A DNA stretch of 64,000 bases from Actinomycetota bacterium (GCA_026393115.1 JAPLAU010000027.1:62001-126000); one strand, 5' to 3'; shown: positions 27,747-42,066, numbered from the stretch's first letter. Numbers and translations: made by a program. The notes: generated from the letters alone by a model not told the origin.

Positions 27747-28711
27747 GCCTGCTGGCATCTGCCACCGCAGGTGCCAACAACGCACTTCCGGCCTACCTGC
27801 CCAGCCCGTCTCAGGGTGTGTGGAACTTAGGGCCGCTTCCGCTGCGCGCCTATGCGCTGTTGATTCTGCTCGGAATCGTCGTGGCGATCGTGATCGGTTC
27901 GCGACGGTGGATTGAGCGCGGGGGAGTGTCAGGTGATGTCGCTGACATTGCCGTGTGGGCAGTGCCGTTCGGAATTGTCGGAGCGCGCCTGTACCACGTG
28001 CTCACCGACTGGCCGGCCTATTTCGGAGCCAATGGCAAGGGTTTCATCGCGTCGTTGGAGATTTGGAACGGTGGCCTCGGCATCTGGGGTGCCGTCTCCG
28101 TCGGTGCGCTCGGCGCCTGGATTGGCGCGCGGCGCAAGGGCATCTTGCTCCCTCCCTTAGCGGATGCGATTGCTCCGGGAATCGTGGTTGCTCAGGCCAT
28201 CGGTCGTTGGGGAAACTACTTCAATCAGGAACTCTTTGGCGCTCCCACCACGCTCCCCTGGGGGCTGCAGATCGACCCCGAGCATCGTCCTACCGGGTAC
28301 GAGCAGTTCAGCACCTTCCACCCGACTTTCCTCTATGAATCGATCTGGTGCTTGCTCATCGCCGGCGTGCTGGTGTGGGCGGACAAGCGATTGCGAATGG
28401 GTCACGGTCGGGTCTTTGCCCTCTACATCCTGTTGTACTGCGTGGGTCGCACCGTGTGGGAGTCGCTGCGCATTGACGACGCAGCACATCTGTTCGGACT
28501 GCGCTTCAACGTGTTCACCTCCATCGCCGTCGGCATCGGGGCGCTGATCTACCTGATCGTGTCCGCACGCATGCGCCCCGGGCGAGAGACCGTCGTTTAC
28601 CGGCAGCCTGCCAGCGAGGACGAGTCGTTGGCCGTTGAGAGCGAGATCTCTGAGGATGGCGCCCCCTCGGAGGAGGATGTAGCGGTCGAGTTCCTCGCCG
28701 AAGAACCCTGA
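27743..28711 (+). CDS. lgt: Prolipoprotein diacylglyceryl transferase
   Basis: Integral membrane enzyme that moves diacylglycerol from phosphatidylglycerol to the lipobox Cys. The 322-residue protein has seven membrane segments, the G-G-L-G-I-W-G block (family HGGL region), R-W-G-N-Y-F-N-Q-E-L with the essential Arg, and H-P-T-F-L-Y-E. The last 45 residues form an acidic cytoplasmic tail, common in actinobacterial Lgt. GTG 27743 overlaps the thioredoxin gene. Together with lspA (4463) it provides the lipoprotein maturation steps. Confidence 0.96.
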   Translation: MSLLASATAGANNALPAYLPSPSQGVWNLGPLPLRAYALLILLGIVVAIVIGSRRWIERGGVSGDVADIAVWAVPFGIVGARLYHVLTDWPAYFGANGKGFIASLEIWNGGLGIWGAVSVGALGAWIGARRKGILLPPLADAIAPGIVVAQAIGRWGNYFNQELFGAPTTLPWGLQIDPEHRPTGYEQFSTFHPTFLYESIWCLLIAGVLVWADKRLRMGHGRVFALYILLYCVGRTVWESLRIDDAAHLFGLRFNVFTSIAVGIGALIYLIVSARMRPGRETVVYRQPASEDESLAVESEISEDGAPSEEDVAVEFLAEEP

Positions 28712-28824
28712 TACGCTCCTCACAGCAGTAAGGGCCAGCGTCGTCCCCCTGCTCGTACGGTGCAACCGCGCCGATACGGACAGTTGGTCATTGTGACCGC
28801 GTGTGGACGACCTCGGAGTACTTC

Positions 28825-33362
<4,538 letters not shown>

Positions 33363-33363
<1 letters not shown>

Positions 33364-34817
33364 TGGCAGATCCGAAGGGTTTCCTCACGACAGCGCGCGA
33401 AACGCCGACGCGTCGTCCGGTTGATGTGCGCTTGATGGATTGGCGCGAGGTGTACGAACCATTTCCGGCCGAGCACCTGCAAAAGCAAGCGGGCCGCTGC
33501 ATGGATTGCGGTATTCCGTTCTGCCACAACGGTTGCCCGCTCGGAAACCTCATTCCCGAGTGGAACGATCTGGTGTGGCGCGAAGATTGGCGTGCCGCCA
33601 GCGAGCGACTACACGCGACGAATAACTTCCCTGAATTCACCGGCCGGCTCTGCCCAGCCCCCTGTGAAACGGCGTGTGTGCTCGGAATCAACGCCGATCC
33701 GGTCACCATCAAGCAGGTTGAGGTGTCGATTATCGATCGCGCGTGGGATTCGGACTGGGTGCTGCCGCAGCCGCCCTCGCGTCTGTCTGGCCGCACCGTG
33801 GCCGTCGTCGGTTCCGGCCCGGCAGGACTTGCCGCGGCCCAGCAACTCGCGCGCGCGGGCCACACTGTGGCGGTCTTTGAACGAGCCGATCGCATCGGAG
33901 GGCTCCTGCGCTATGGAATCCCCGAGTTCAAGATGGAGAAGAAGCATCTCGATCGGCGACTGGCGCAGATGGAAGCAGAGGGAGTCAAATTCCGCCCCGG
34001 AGTGGATATCGGAACCGATATCACCGCCGATGACTTGCGCCGTCGCTATGACGCCATCGTCCTGGCAGTGGGTTCGACGATCGGTCGCGAACTTGATGTT
34101 CCCGGCCGTGAACTCGCGGGCATTCATCAAGCCATGGAATTCCTGCCTCTGGCCAACCGCGTTCAAGAAGGCGACCGCGGAGTGCCGGTGATCGACGCCG
34201 GTGGGCGGCACGTCGTCATCATCGGTGGGGGAGACACCGGTGCTGACTGCCTCGGTACCTCGCATCGCCACGGTGCTGCGTCGGTAACCCAGTTGGAAAT
34301 CCTTGTGCAGCCACCGGAGGCGCGTCCTGCCGGACAGCCATGGCCGACATACCCGATGGTTTATCGCGTATCGAGCGCACACGAAGAAGGCGGTGAGCGT
34401 GTGTTCTCGGTGTCGACCAAGAGATTCGTCGATGATGGACAGGGACGAGTGCGAGCACTTGTTCTCAGCGAGGTTGAGTGGGTCAACGGCTCGCTGGTCG
34501 AGGTCGAAGGTTCCGAGCGCGAGATTCCGGCCGACCTCGTGCTACTCGCGATGGGTTTCACCGGACCGGAGGCCGAGTCGTTGGCCGACCAGTTGAAACT
34601 CGACATGGACACGCGAGGCACGATTGTGCGTGATGACCAGTACGCCACGACTGTCGACGGTGTTTTCGTCGCTGGCGACGCCGGGCGTGGGCAATCGTTG
34701 ATCGTGTGGGCAATCGCCGAGGGACGCTCCGCCGCCGCCGCGGTCGACCGTTACCTGACCGGCGAAACGAATCTGCACGCACCGATTCTCGCTTCGGCCC
34801 GGCAGTTATTGGCGTGA
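33363..34817 (+). CDS. gltD: Glutamate synthase (NADPH) small subunit
   Basis: Transfers electrons from NADPH to GltB. The 484-residue protein has the N-terminal iron-sulfur cysteines (R-C-M-D-C-G-I-P-F-C ... C-P-L-G and C-P-A-P-C-E-T-A-C), an FAD site V-G-S-G-P-A-G-L-A, and an NADPH site I-G-G-G-D-T-G-A-D-C. The C-terminal V-A-G-D-A-G-R-G-Q-S is the second FAD contact. It begins on the last base of gltB. Confidence 0.97.
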
Positions 34818-34855
34818 CCGGATTCCCGCTCTCCTTCACCTCCTCCACCAACCGA

Positions 34856-34861
34856 TAGGGT
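34856..34861 (+). promoter_or_regulatory. -10 element (TAGGGT) for leaderless pyk
   Basis: TAGGGT ends 6 bases before the pyk GTG, with no ribosome binding site. TTCACC lies 15 bases upstream as a possible -35. Confidence 0.5.
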
Positions 34862-34867
34862 CTTAGA

Positions 34868-36361
34868 GTGCGTCGCGCCAAGATTGTTTGTACGTTAGGT
34901 CCGGCAACATCGAGCTATGAGTCGATTCGCGCGCTCATTGATGCTGGAATGGATGTCGCTCGGCTGAATTTGTCGCACGGCGACCACACTGATCACCAAG
35001 TCACTTACGACACTGTGCGTCGAGCCGCCGATGATGCCGGACATGGCGTCGGAATCCTCGCGGACCTCCAGGGTCCCAAGATTCGACTGGGCCGATTCTC
35101 GGGTGGTGCTGTTGTACTGACCAACGGTCAGACCTTCACCATCACCACCGAAGAACGTGACGGCGATGTGACCGGTTGCTCCACCACCTTCCTTGGTTTG
35201 CCCGGTGACTGCCACGCCGGTGACCGCATCTTGATCGACGACGGGCGCGTTGCGTTGGAGGTCGTCGAGGTCGATGGTCCGCGGGTGGTGACCTGCGTCA
35301 TCGAGGGTGGGCCGGTCTCAAGCCACAAGGGTCTGAACTTGCCTGGTGTGGCGGTCAGTGTTCCCGCTCTGTCTGAGAAGGACATCGACGACCTGCGCTG
35401 GGCACTGCGCACCGGGTGCGACATGATCGCCTTGTCATTCGTACGTTCGGCCGCCGATGTCGTTGATGTGCATCACATTATGGACGAGGAAGGCCTGCGA
35501 CTTCCGGTGCTCGCCAAGGTCGAGAAGCCTCAGGCTGTCGACAATCTCGATGAAATCGTGGCGGCCTTCGATGGCGTGATGGTGGCGCGCGGCGACCTCG
35601 GAGTCGAACTCCCACTCGAGAGAGTGCCTCTCGTTCAAAAGCGTGCAATTACCCTGTGTCGGCTGGCGGCCAAGCCGGTCATTGTGGCCACGCAGATGCT
35701 CGACTCGATGATCAGCGCATCGCGCCCGACGCGTGCCGAGGTCAGCGATGTCGCAAATGCCGTACTCGATGGCACCGATGCACTCATGTTGTCGGGCGAA
35801 ACCAGTGTGGGTGTGCATCCGGCCTTGGTGGTGTCGACGATGAGTCGCATCATTTCTCACGTCGAGCAAGAGGCGTTGCACAAGTTGCCGGCCTTACAGG
35901 ACACATCCGGCGGTGGCGGCGACCGGATTGATGACATGTTGGCAGCACTGTCGAACTCGCCGGTGCGCGGTTCCACCGCCAAGGCTCTGACCCGGGCCGC
36001 CGTTGATGTCGCTGATGCGGTGGGCGCGTCTAATCTCATCGCGTTCACCGAAACGGGATTGTCAGCTCGGATGATTTCGCGTTGGCGATCACGTACCTCG
36101 CTGCTGGCTTTCACCCCGAACGCACGAGTTCGCAGTCAGTTGGCGTTGGTCTGGGGAGTTGAAACGTTCCTGGTTCCCAACGTGATGCATACCGACGACA
36201 TGGTTGTTCAAGTTGATAAGGCGTTGCTTGATATCGGGCGTGCCACCGCGGGTGAACGCGTCGTCATTGTTGCGGGAGTACCACCGGGTGTTCCTGGGAC
36301 GACGAACGGCATGCGGGTGCACCTCATGGGCTCGAGTTCGTCGGGTGGCGGCGGAGTCTGA
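34868..36361 (+). CDS. pyk: Pyruvate kinase
   Basis: Last step of glycolysis, phosphoenolpyruvate plus ADP to pyruvate plus ATP. The 497-residue protein has M-D-V-A-R-L-N-L-S-H-G at the N-terminus, the catalytic Lys/Glu segment K-V-E-K-P-Q-A-V, the metal-binding M-V-A-R-G-D-L-G-V-E, and a normal C-terminal allosteric domain. The extreme C-terminus is Gly/Ser-rich. It starts with GTG right after its promoter and is separate from gltD by 50 bases. Confidence 0.97.
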   Translation: MRRAKIVCTLGPATSSYESIRALIDAGMDVARLNLSHGDHTDHQVTYDTVRRAADDAGHGVGILADLQGPKIRLGRFSGGAVVLTNGQTFTITTEERDGDVTGCSTTFLGLPGDCHAGDRILIDDGRVALEVVEVDGPRVVTCVIEGGPVSSHKGLNLPGVAVSVPALSEKDIDDLRWALRTGCDMIALSFVRSAADVVDVHHIMDEEGLRLPVLAKVEKPQAVDNLDEIVAAFDGVMVARGDLGVELPLERVPLVQKRAITLCRLAAKPVIVATQMLDSMISASRPTRAEVSDVANAVLDGTDALMLSGETSVGVHPALVVSTMSRIISHVEQEALHKLPALQDTSGGGGDRIDDMLAALSNSPVRGSTAKALTRAAVDVADAVGASNLIAFTETGLSARMISRWRSRTSLLAFTPNARVRSQLALVWGVETFLVPNVMHTDDMVVQVDKALLDIGRATAGERVVIVAGVPPGVPGTTNGMRVHLMGSSSSGGGGV

Positions 36362-36427
36362 CCGCGAGCCGCGGCAACTATCCACACGTCACTGCGTGTA
36401 GTCAACAATTTCAGGAACGATCGCGCT

Positions 36428-37450
36428 ATGACAGCGCTTCTGAGTGACTCTGACGCACCTATCCACGAGGTGCGGGCGGTTTCTCCTCGCGTCGAATGGC
36501 GCGAGCGGCTTGCCGACATCGCATCAGCCCAAGACGAACTTGTGAGTTCAGCGCAGATGCGCGCAATCGGTATTCCAAGTTCAACGGCGAGTGGTCGACT
36601 ACGGGCCGGTCGCTCCTGGACACGGGTATTGCCGGGAGTGCATTTGGTGACCGGTGGTCGACCCGATCGGCGGCAGCGTGAACGTGCCGCGCTCCTGTAT
36701 TCCGCACCTCATGGAATTCTCGCCGGACCTACGGTCCTGCGTCATCTAGGTGTGCGGGCCGGGCGGTTGCAAGAGGTGAGCGACGATCATCGGCTTCCCG
36801 AATCAGTGCATCTGCTCATGCCGCACGAACATCACCTCTTGGCGGCCGGTTACCTCGACGTCTCTCGCACGCGCAGGTGGCCCACCGAGCAGATCGTCGA
36901 TGGATTGCGTATGACGTCGACGTGTCGCGCCGTTGCCGACACAGCGCGTCGGGCCGATAGCGCGCGCGAGGTTGCGGTGCTGGTTGATGAATGCGTACGC
37001 CGTGGATTGACCTCCCTCGATGAACTCTTAGTCGAAGTGAGGGAGGGGCCGCGGCAGGGTTCGGCCACGCTTCGCGCTGTTCTCATGTCACGAATCCAAG
37101 CGTCACGCCACAGTGTTGGTGATCTGGTCACGACTCTTATTCGTGAAGCGGGAGTCGCTGAGCCGCTGTGGAAGACCCGGTTGGTGGGCCCGTCGGGCGA
37201 GCATGTCGGAATGCCACTCGCGTGGCTCGATTCGGTCGGGGTTGCCATTGAACTCGCCGCCCCAGACGCGGCTTTCGTGGCAACCCTGCAACGCTATTCG
37301 GCGTCGGGAGTCACGGTTTTCCCGGTGTCGGCGCACATGTTGCAGGCCGACCTACCGGGGCACGTCAAAACCTTCATGAACGCCGTGCACCATGCAGCAC
37401 GACGTCCGCGTCCACGCGTTAGTCCAGTCCCTGCCGTGCTTCAGGATTGA
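36428..37450 (+). CDS. AbiEi-like antitoxin-domain protein
   Basis: A 340-residue protein. The N-terminal part (about residues 28-75: L-V-S-S-A-Q-M-R-A-I-G ... W-T-R-V-L-P-G-V-H-L) is the winged-helix of the type IV toxin-antitoxin AbiEi family, which in actinobacteria is often joined to a C-terminal nuclease-like (DUF559/Vsr-type) fold. The C-terminal part here has the matching strands, but the expected acidic catalytic pattern is not evident (L-A-W-L-D-S-V-G-V-A-I-E-L). No AbiEii toxin gene lies next to it. It may be an orphan regulator. It converges on bldD with a 32-base overlap. Confidence 0.6.
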   Translation: MTALLSDSDAPIHEVRAVSPRVEWRERLADIASAQDELVSSAQMRAIGIPSSTASGRLRAGRSWTRVLPGVHLVTGGRPDRRQRERAALLYSAPHGILAGPTVLRHLGVRAGRLQEVSDDHRLPESVHLLMPHEHHLLAAGYLDVSRTRRWPTEQIVDGLRMTSTCRAVADTARRADSAREVAVLVDECVRRGLTSLDELLVEVREGPRQGSATLRAVLMSRIQASRHSVGDLVTTLIREAGVAEPLWKTRLVGPSGEHVGMPLAWLDSVGVAIELAAPDAAFVATLQRYSASGVTVFPVSAHMLQADLPGHVKTFMNAVHHAARRPRPRVSPVPAVLQD

Positions 37451-37907
37451 GCACGCCCCAAGCGATGAGTTGCTCGGCCAGTCGGCTGGCCGGCTCGTCG
37501 TAGATCACTCCGAGTGTGCGCAGGTCCTCTTGGCGAATCGACAGGATTCGTCCGTTGTAGTCGCCGCGCTGAGCCTGAATGGCCGCTGCGTATCGGGCCA
37601 ATGGACCGGCCTTCTCCGCCGGTACTGATCCGAGTCGCTCGAGATCGAGAATGAGTCGCGGGGGGGCTTCGGACGCTGAGGCAGGGGCGCTGTCGGGGAG
37701 CAGTTCGGAGACGGGGACGCCGTAGAAGTCAGCCAATTCGGCGAGTTTTTGTACGGTGACCGCGCGGTCACCTCGCTCGTATGAACCAATGACGACGGCC
37801 TTCCAGCGGCCCTTGGACTTCTCCTCGACGCCATGCAAACTCAGTCCCTGCTGCTGGCGAATTGCGCGCAGTCGAGATCCCAGTGCCTTGGCGTAATCGC
37901 TCGCCAC
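37419..37907 (-). CDS. bldD: BldD-type c-di-GMP-responsive transcription factor
   Basis: A 162-residue protein with an N-terminal helix-turn-helix of the Cro/C1 type (residues 10-70) and a C-terminal c-di-GMP domain. The Streptomyces binding motif is RGD-X8-RQDD; here it is R114-G-D116 and R125-Q-E-D128, identical spacing and numbering with only one D-to-E change. In Streptomyces, c-di-GMP joins two BldD dimers and controls development. The gene is next to pyrR, as in Streptomyces. The start is GTG 37907 with AAGGAGG five bases upstream; the nearby ATG is out of frame. Confidence 0.92.
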   Translation of the reverse strand: MASDYAKALGSRLRAIRQQQGLSLHGVEEKSKGRWKAVVIGSYERGDRAVTVQKLAELADFYGVPVSELLPDSAPASASEAPPRLILDLERLGSVPAEKAGPLARYAAAIQAQRGDYNGRILSIRQEDLRTLGVIYDEPASRLAEQLIAWGVLNPEARQGLD

Positions 37908-37936
37908 ATGTCCTCCTTGGACTATCAGTTCCCCCG

Positions 37937-37951
37937 GCTACAGAGCGTAAT
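37937..37951 (-). promoter_or_regulatory. BldD-box-like operator overlapping the bldD -10 region
   Basis: This 15-base site matches 8 of 10 fixed positions of the Streptomyces BldD consensus NTNACNC(A/T)GNGTNAN. It overlaps a minus-strand TACGCT (37944-37949) that is the best -10 candidate for bldD, so it would fit autorepression. Confidence 0.45.
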
Positions 37952-38011
37952 GCATTCCGGCTATGGGAGTGTGCCGCTTTACCCCATCTCCTCACGAAGG
38001 CCTCCTCCCGA

Positions 38012-38043
38012 TTGACGGCGCGCCGTCGGGCATGGGGTAGGGT
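38012..38043 (+). promoter_or_regulatory. Candidate pyrR promoter with an embedded palindrome
   Basis: TTGACG (38012-38017) and TAGGGT (38038-38043) could be -35 and -10, but their spacing of 20 is longer than usual. Between and across the -35 is a perfect 14-base palindrome, GACGGCGCGCCGTC (38014-38027), a possible operator. Confidence 0.4.
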
Positions 38044-38060
38044 CGGCGTTGCTAGACATC

Positions 38061-38098
38061 CTTTAACGACCCGTCCTGTGAGGCGGGGAAGGAGGTCA
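38061..38098 (+). promoter_or_regulatory. PyrR-binding RNA hairpin overlapping the pyrR ribosome binding site
   Basis: The leader contains CTTTAACGACCCGTCCTGTG and then AGGCGGGGAAGGAGG. Stem CCCG (38070-38073) pairs with CGGG (38084-38087), leaving a loop UCCUGUGAGG that matches the PyrR recognition loop known from Bacillus (ARUCCNGNGAGGYU). The strong AAGGAGG follows the stem directly and ends 5 bases before the ATG, so PyrR bound with UMP would block translation, as established in Mycobacterium smegmatis. Confidence 0.75.
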
Positions 38099-38100
38099 CA

Positions 38101-38688
38101 ATGGATGCTGGGACGACCACCCAGGACAGTGCAGGGATGCACCCCGGTGACAAGCCGGTGATGTCTGAATCTGATATTGCCCGCGCGATTACGCGGATGG
38201 CTCATGAGATTGACGAGCGAACTACAGGTGCCCACGATGTGATTCTGTTGGGCATTCCCACGCGAGGCGTCGAACTTGCCACTCGGCTTGGTGCCCGGCT
38301 TTCGGAAATTCAAGGTCGCGCGGTACCGGTGGGGTCCCTCGACATCACCATGTACCGAGACGACTTGCGACGCCGACCAGCGCGCGCGTTGTTGCCGACC
38401 GAGATTCCGGCAGCGGGTGTTGATGACGCACTCGTCGTTCTTGTTGACGATGTGCTCTATTCGGGGCGCACGGTGCGTGCGGCACTCGATGCGCTTAACG
38501 ACGTGGGTCGGCCCCGGGCCGTGCAACTAGCCGTCCTCGTTGACCGAGGTCACCGCGAACTGCCGATCCGTGCTGACTACGTGGGCAAGAACCTGCCCAC
38601 GTCGATGCGTGAGAACGTGCGTGTCGCACTGGCCGAGCGCGACGGTGAAGATGGCGTGTTCCTGTCAGGCCCGAAGGAGCAGTCATGA
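38101..38688 (+). CDS. pyrR: Bifunctional pyr operon regulator / uracil phosphoribosyltransferase
   Basis: RNA-binding regulator that senses UMP/UTP and has some uracil phosphoribosyltransferase activity. The 195-residue protein has the PRPP motif [12 protein letters not shown] and the basic surface segments (G-I-P-T-R-G, Y-R-D-D) used for RNA binding. ATG 38101 follows AAGGAGG. It is first in an eight-gene operon; pyrB starts within its stop codon (ATGA). Confidence 0.97.
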   Translation: MDAGTTTQDSAGMHPGDKPVMSESDIARAITRMAHEIDERTTGAHDVILLGIPTRGVELATRLGARLSEIQGRAVPVGSLDITMYRDDLRRRPARALLPTEIPAAGVDDALVVLVDDVLYSGRTVRAALDALNDVGRPRAVQLAVLVDRGHRELPIRADYVGKNLPTSMRENVRVALAERDGEDGVFLSGPKEQS

Positions 38689-39644
38689 AAGCGCATTTGT
38701 TGTCGGCTGCCGATCTCACCCGCGACGACGCACTACTCGTGCTTGACACGGCGCAAGAGCTCGCACAGATCGCTGACCGGCCCATCAAGAAGTTGCCCAC
38801 ATTGCGCGGGCGCACGGTGGTGAACCTCTTCTACGAAGACTCGACTCGCACGCGCATTTCCTTTGAAGCTGCGGCGAAGCGGCTTTCTGCCGATGTCATC
38901 AACTTCTCCGCCAAGGGCTCGAGCGTGTCGAAGGGTGAAAGTCTCAAAGACACTGCGCTCACTCTGGAAGCCATGGGTGCCGATGCGGTGGTGATTCGGC
39001 ACTCTGCGAGTGGCGCTCCGCATCGGCTTGCCACCTCGGGTTGGATTCGCGGGTCGGTGGTCAACGCGGGAGATGGAACCCATGAGCACCCCACGCAGGC
39101 ACTTCTGGATGCGTACACCATTCGTGAGCACCTCGCCGGGGGAGCGGGTGACCTTGCCGGGCGGCGCGTCACGATCGTCGGTGACGTCTTGCACAGTCGC
39201 GTAGCGCGCAGCAATGTGCATCTCCTGCACACGCTCGGAGCGCAGGTCACCCTTGTTGCTCCGCCGACGCTACTTCCGGTTGGCGTCGAGCAGTGGCCGT
39301 GCGATGTGAGTTACAGCATCGACGCACCGCTTCCCCAGACTGATGCGGTGATGATGCTTCGAGTCCAGGCCGAGCGAATGGATTCAGCGTTCTTCCCGAG
39401 CGCTCGCGAGTACAGCCGCCGCTACGGACTCGATGCGCGGCGCATGGCGGCGCTACCCGAACATGCAATCGTGATGCATCCAGGACCCATGAATCGCGGA
39501 ATGGAAATCGGCTCGGATGTCGCCGATTCCGAGCGCTCGGTGATTGTCGAGCAGGTCACGAACGGTGTCAGTGTGCGAATGGCGGTGTTGTACCTGTTGC
39601 TGGGGGGAGCGCCACTAGTCGCCGATGAAGAGGAGTCCGCATGA
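38685..39644 (+). CDS. pyrB: Aspartate carbamoyltransferase catalytic subunit
   Basis: Joins carbamoyl phosphate and aspartate in UMP synthesis. The 319-residue protein has S-T-R-T-R (carbamoyl phosphate), H-P-T-Q-A-L-L-D and H-P-G-P-M-N-R-G. No pyrI regulatory subunit is encoded here, so regulation is expected through PyrR. It overlaps pyrR and pyrC by 4 bases each. Confidence 0.98.
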   Translation: MKAHLLSAADLTRDDALLVLDTAQELAQIADRPIKKLPTLRGRTVVNLFYEDSTRTRISFEAAAKRLSADVINFSAKGSSVSKGESLKDTALTLEAMGADAVVIRHSASGAPHRLATSGWIRGSVVNAGDGTHEHPTQALLDAYTIREHLAGGAGDLAGRRVTIVGDVLHSRVARSNVHLLHTLGAQVTLVAPPTLLPVGVEQWPCDVSYSIDAPLPQTDAVMMLRVQAERMDSAFFPSAREYSRRYGLDARRMAALPEHAIVMHPGPMNRGMEIGSDVADSERSVIVEQVTNGVSVRMAVLYLLLGGAPLVADEEESA

Positions 39645-40924
39645 GTACCACCGTCATTCGCGATGTGAGCATCAATGGCGAACGTCGTGACGTGGTGATC
39701 GCGGGCGAGTCGATCGCTGAGGTTGTCGCCTCGGGTAGCGCCGACACAGCAGGTGCGACGGTGATCGAAGCGCGGTCACTCATCGTGTTGCCAGGGCTCG
39801 TCGACCTGCACACGCACTTACGTGAGCCTGGCCGCGAAGACGCCGAGACAGTCGAGACAGGTACCCGCGCTGCTGCCGCCGGAGGATTCACCGCCGTGCA
39901 CGCGATGGCCAATACCGATCCAGTAGCAGATACGGCGGGTGTCGTCGAGCAAGTGTGGCGACTTGGGGCGCAGGCAGGCTACTGCGATGTCCACCCCGTT
40001 GGTGCTGTCACAGTCGGTCTGGCCGGGCAACGTCTCGCCGAACTCGGTGCGATGGCCGACTCCGCTGCCCGCGTGCGCGTGTTCAGTGATGACGGCAAGT
40101 GCGTGTCTGACGCACTGCTGATGCGGCGCGCGCTCGAGTACGTCAAGGCATTCGATGGAGTGATCGCGCAGCATTCCCAAGAACCCCGGCTGACCGAAGA
40201 CGCGCAGATGAATGAAGGCGTGATGTCGGGAGTGCTCGGCCTCAAGGGTTGGCCGGCGGTGGCGGAAGAAGCGATCATCGCGCGCGACGTGCTCTTGACC
40301 GAGCATGTCGATTCGCGACTGCACGTGTGCCATGTATCCACCGCTGGCTCGGTTGACTTGATTCGATGGGCGAAGTCACGGGGCATTCGCGTCACCGCTG
40401 AGGTCACACCGCATCACTTGATGCTCACCGATGACCTCGTAGCGACCTACGACCCCGTCTACAAGGTCAACCCGCCGTTGCGTACTGCCGCCGATGTTCA
40501 GGCGCTGCGCGCGGGACTTGCCGACGGAACGATTGATGTCGTAGCCACCGACCACGCGCCACACCCGTCGGAGGACAAGGACTGCGAGTGGCAGGCCGCG
40601 GCAATGGGCATGCTCGGACTCGAGACCGCACTCGCTGTGGTCGCCGAAACCATGGTCGTCACCGGATTGCTCGACTGGGCAGGAGTTGCTGATCGCATGT
40701 CGATCGCGCCGGCCCGCATCGGCCGGCTCGAGGGCCAGGGTCGTCCCATTGCACCCGGCGAGCCTGCGAACCTCGTGCTTATTGACCCCGCTGCGCGCAC
40801 GGTGGTGACTGCGTCGGCGCTCGCGTCGCGTTCGCGCAACACTCCGTACGCAGGACTCGACTTACCAACGCGCATTGTTGCCACCTTCCTTCGCGGACGC
40901 CGCACCTACGGAAGTGACGCATGA
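39641..40924 (+). CDS. pyrC: Dihydroorotase
   Basis: Zinc amidohydrolase that cyclises carbamoyl aspartate. The 427-residue length matches the class I type. Metal ligands are in D-L-H-T-H-L-R, and in the H-residues of C-H-V-S-T and T-D-H-A-P-H. The substrate region is M-A-N-T-D-P. In Mycobacterium and Streptomyces a small membrane-associated gene lies between pyrC and carA; here it is missing and carA starts in the pyrC stop codon. Confidence 0.97.
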   Translation: MSTTVIRDVSINGERRDVVIAGESIAEVVASGSADTAGATVIEARSLIVLPGLVDLHTHLREPGREDAETVETGTRAAAAGGFTAVHAMANTDPVADTAGVVEQVWRLGAQAGYCDVHPVGAVTVGLAGQRLAELGAMADSAARVRVFSDDGKCVSDALLMRRALEYVKAFDGVIAQHSQEPRLTEDAQMNEGVMSGVLGLKGWPAVAEEAIIARDVLLTEHVDSRLHVCHVSTAGSVDLIRWAKSRGIRVTAEVTPHHLMLTDDLVATYDPVYKVNPPLRTAADVQALRAGLADGTIDVVATDHAPHPSEDKDCEWQAAAMGMLGLETALAVVAETMVVTGLLDWAGVADRMSIAPARIGRLEGQGRPIAPGEPANLVLIDPAARTVVTASALASRSRNTPYAGLDLPTRIVATFLRGRRTYGSDA

Positions 40925-42066
40925 ACGCGAACACCGAGCAGCGTGTTCCTGCACTGCTGGTGCTTGAAGATGGACGCGTTTTTCGCGGTCGATCCTTTGG
41001 TGCAGTGGGTGAATCATTTGGCGAAGCGGTCTTCTCAACGGGCATGACGGGCTATCAGGAAACTCTCACCGACCCGTCCTACCAGCGTCAGGTCGTTGTG
41101 ATGACGGCCCCTCACATCGGTAATGCCGGGGTCAACGACGACGACCCTGAGTCGCGGCGAATCTGGGTGGCTGGCTATGTCGTGCGAGACCCCAGTCGCA
41201 TCGCCAGCAATTGGCGGTCGAAGCGCACCCTCGATGATGATCTGCGACGCGATGGCATCGTTGGCGTATGTGAAGTTGACACGCGCGCTCTGACCAGGCA
41301 CCTGCGCGATCGGGGTGCCATGCGCGTGGGCCTGTTTAGCGGCGATGCTTCGGGTCAACCCGTCGAAGAACTGGTTGAGCGAGTGCGTCAGTCGCCGGGA
41401 ATGGCGGGGGCTGACCTGACCGCGGAAGTGACGGTGGGGGAGGCGTACACCGTTGCCGCTGATGGGCCGACACGTTTTCGGGTGGCCGCAGTTGACCTAG
41501 GAATCAAAGCGATGACGCCGCGCCGGCTTGCCGAGCGCGGAGTTGAAGTCGTTGTCGTTCCCGCTTCCACACCGGCCGCCGAGTTGTTGGGCTATGACGG
41601 CGTCTTTCTGTCGAACGGACCAGGTGACCCGGCAACTGCCGATGCCGCGGTCCAGCTAGTGCGCGAGGTATTGGCCAGCGGCGTTCCCATGTTCGGAATC
41701 TGCTTCGGACACCAGATTCTCGGACGCGCTCTGGGCTTTGGCACCTACAAGCTGCCGTTTGGTCATCGCGGCATTAACCAGCCGGTACTCGATCGCGCGA
41801 GCGGACGCGTTGAAATCACCGCACACAATCACGGCTTTGCTGTCGACGCGCCCATTGATCGTGTCAGCGACACAGAATTCGGTCGAGTCGAAGTGAGCCA
41901 CATTGGACTCAACGATCAGGTGGTTGAGGGCTTGCGTTGTCTTGATGTTCCGGCGTTCTCAGTTCAGTACCACCCCGAGGCCGCCGCAGGTCCGCATGAT
42001 TCGGCCTACCTGTTCGACCGATTCGTTGATCTGATGGCCACGACCCGAAAGGACGGTGGCCGCTGA
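40921..42066 (+). CDS. carA: Carbamoyl phosphate synthase small subunit
   Basis: Glutaminase that provides ammonia to CarB. The 381-residue protein has the N-terminal CPSase domain with S-T-G-M-T-G-Y-Q-E and a class I amidotransferase domain with the Cys in G-I-C-F-G-H-Q and the His/Glu in Q-Y-H-P-E-A. Carbamoyl phosphate serves both pyrimidine and arginine synthesis. It overlaps pyrC by 4 bases and shares one base with carB. Confidence 0.98.
   Translation: MNANTEQRVPALLVLEDGRVFRGRSFGAVGESFGEAVFSTGMTGYQETLTDPSYQRQVVVMTAPHIGNAGVNDDDPESRRIWVAGYVVRDPSRIASNWRSKRTLDDDLRRDGIVGVCEVDTRALTRHLRDRGAMRVGLFSGDASGQPVEELVERVRQSPGMAGADLTAEVTVGEAYTVAADGPTRFRVAAVDLGIKAMTPRRLAERGVEVVVVPASTPAAELLGYDGVFLSNGPGDPATADAAVQLVREVLASGVPMFGICFGHQILGRALGFGTYKLPFGHRGINQPVLDRASGRVEITAHNHGFAVDAPIDRVSDTEFGRVEVSHIGLNDQVVEGLRCLDVPAFSVQYHPEAAAGPHDSAYLFDRFVDLMATTRKDGGR

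Noticed and set aside
36428-37907. Toxin-antitoxin or defence module formed by the AbiEi-like gene and its neighbour
   Set aside because: The neighbour is BldD, a housekeeping regulator next to pyrR as in Streptomyces; no AbiEii toxin is present.
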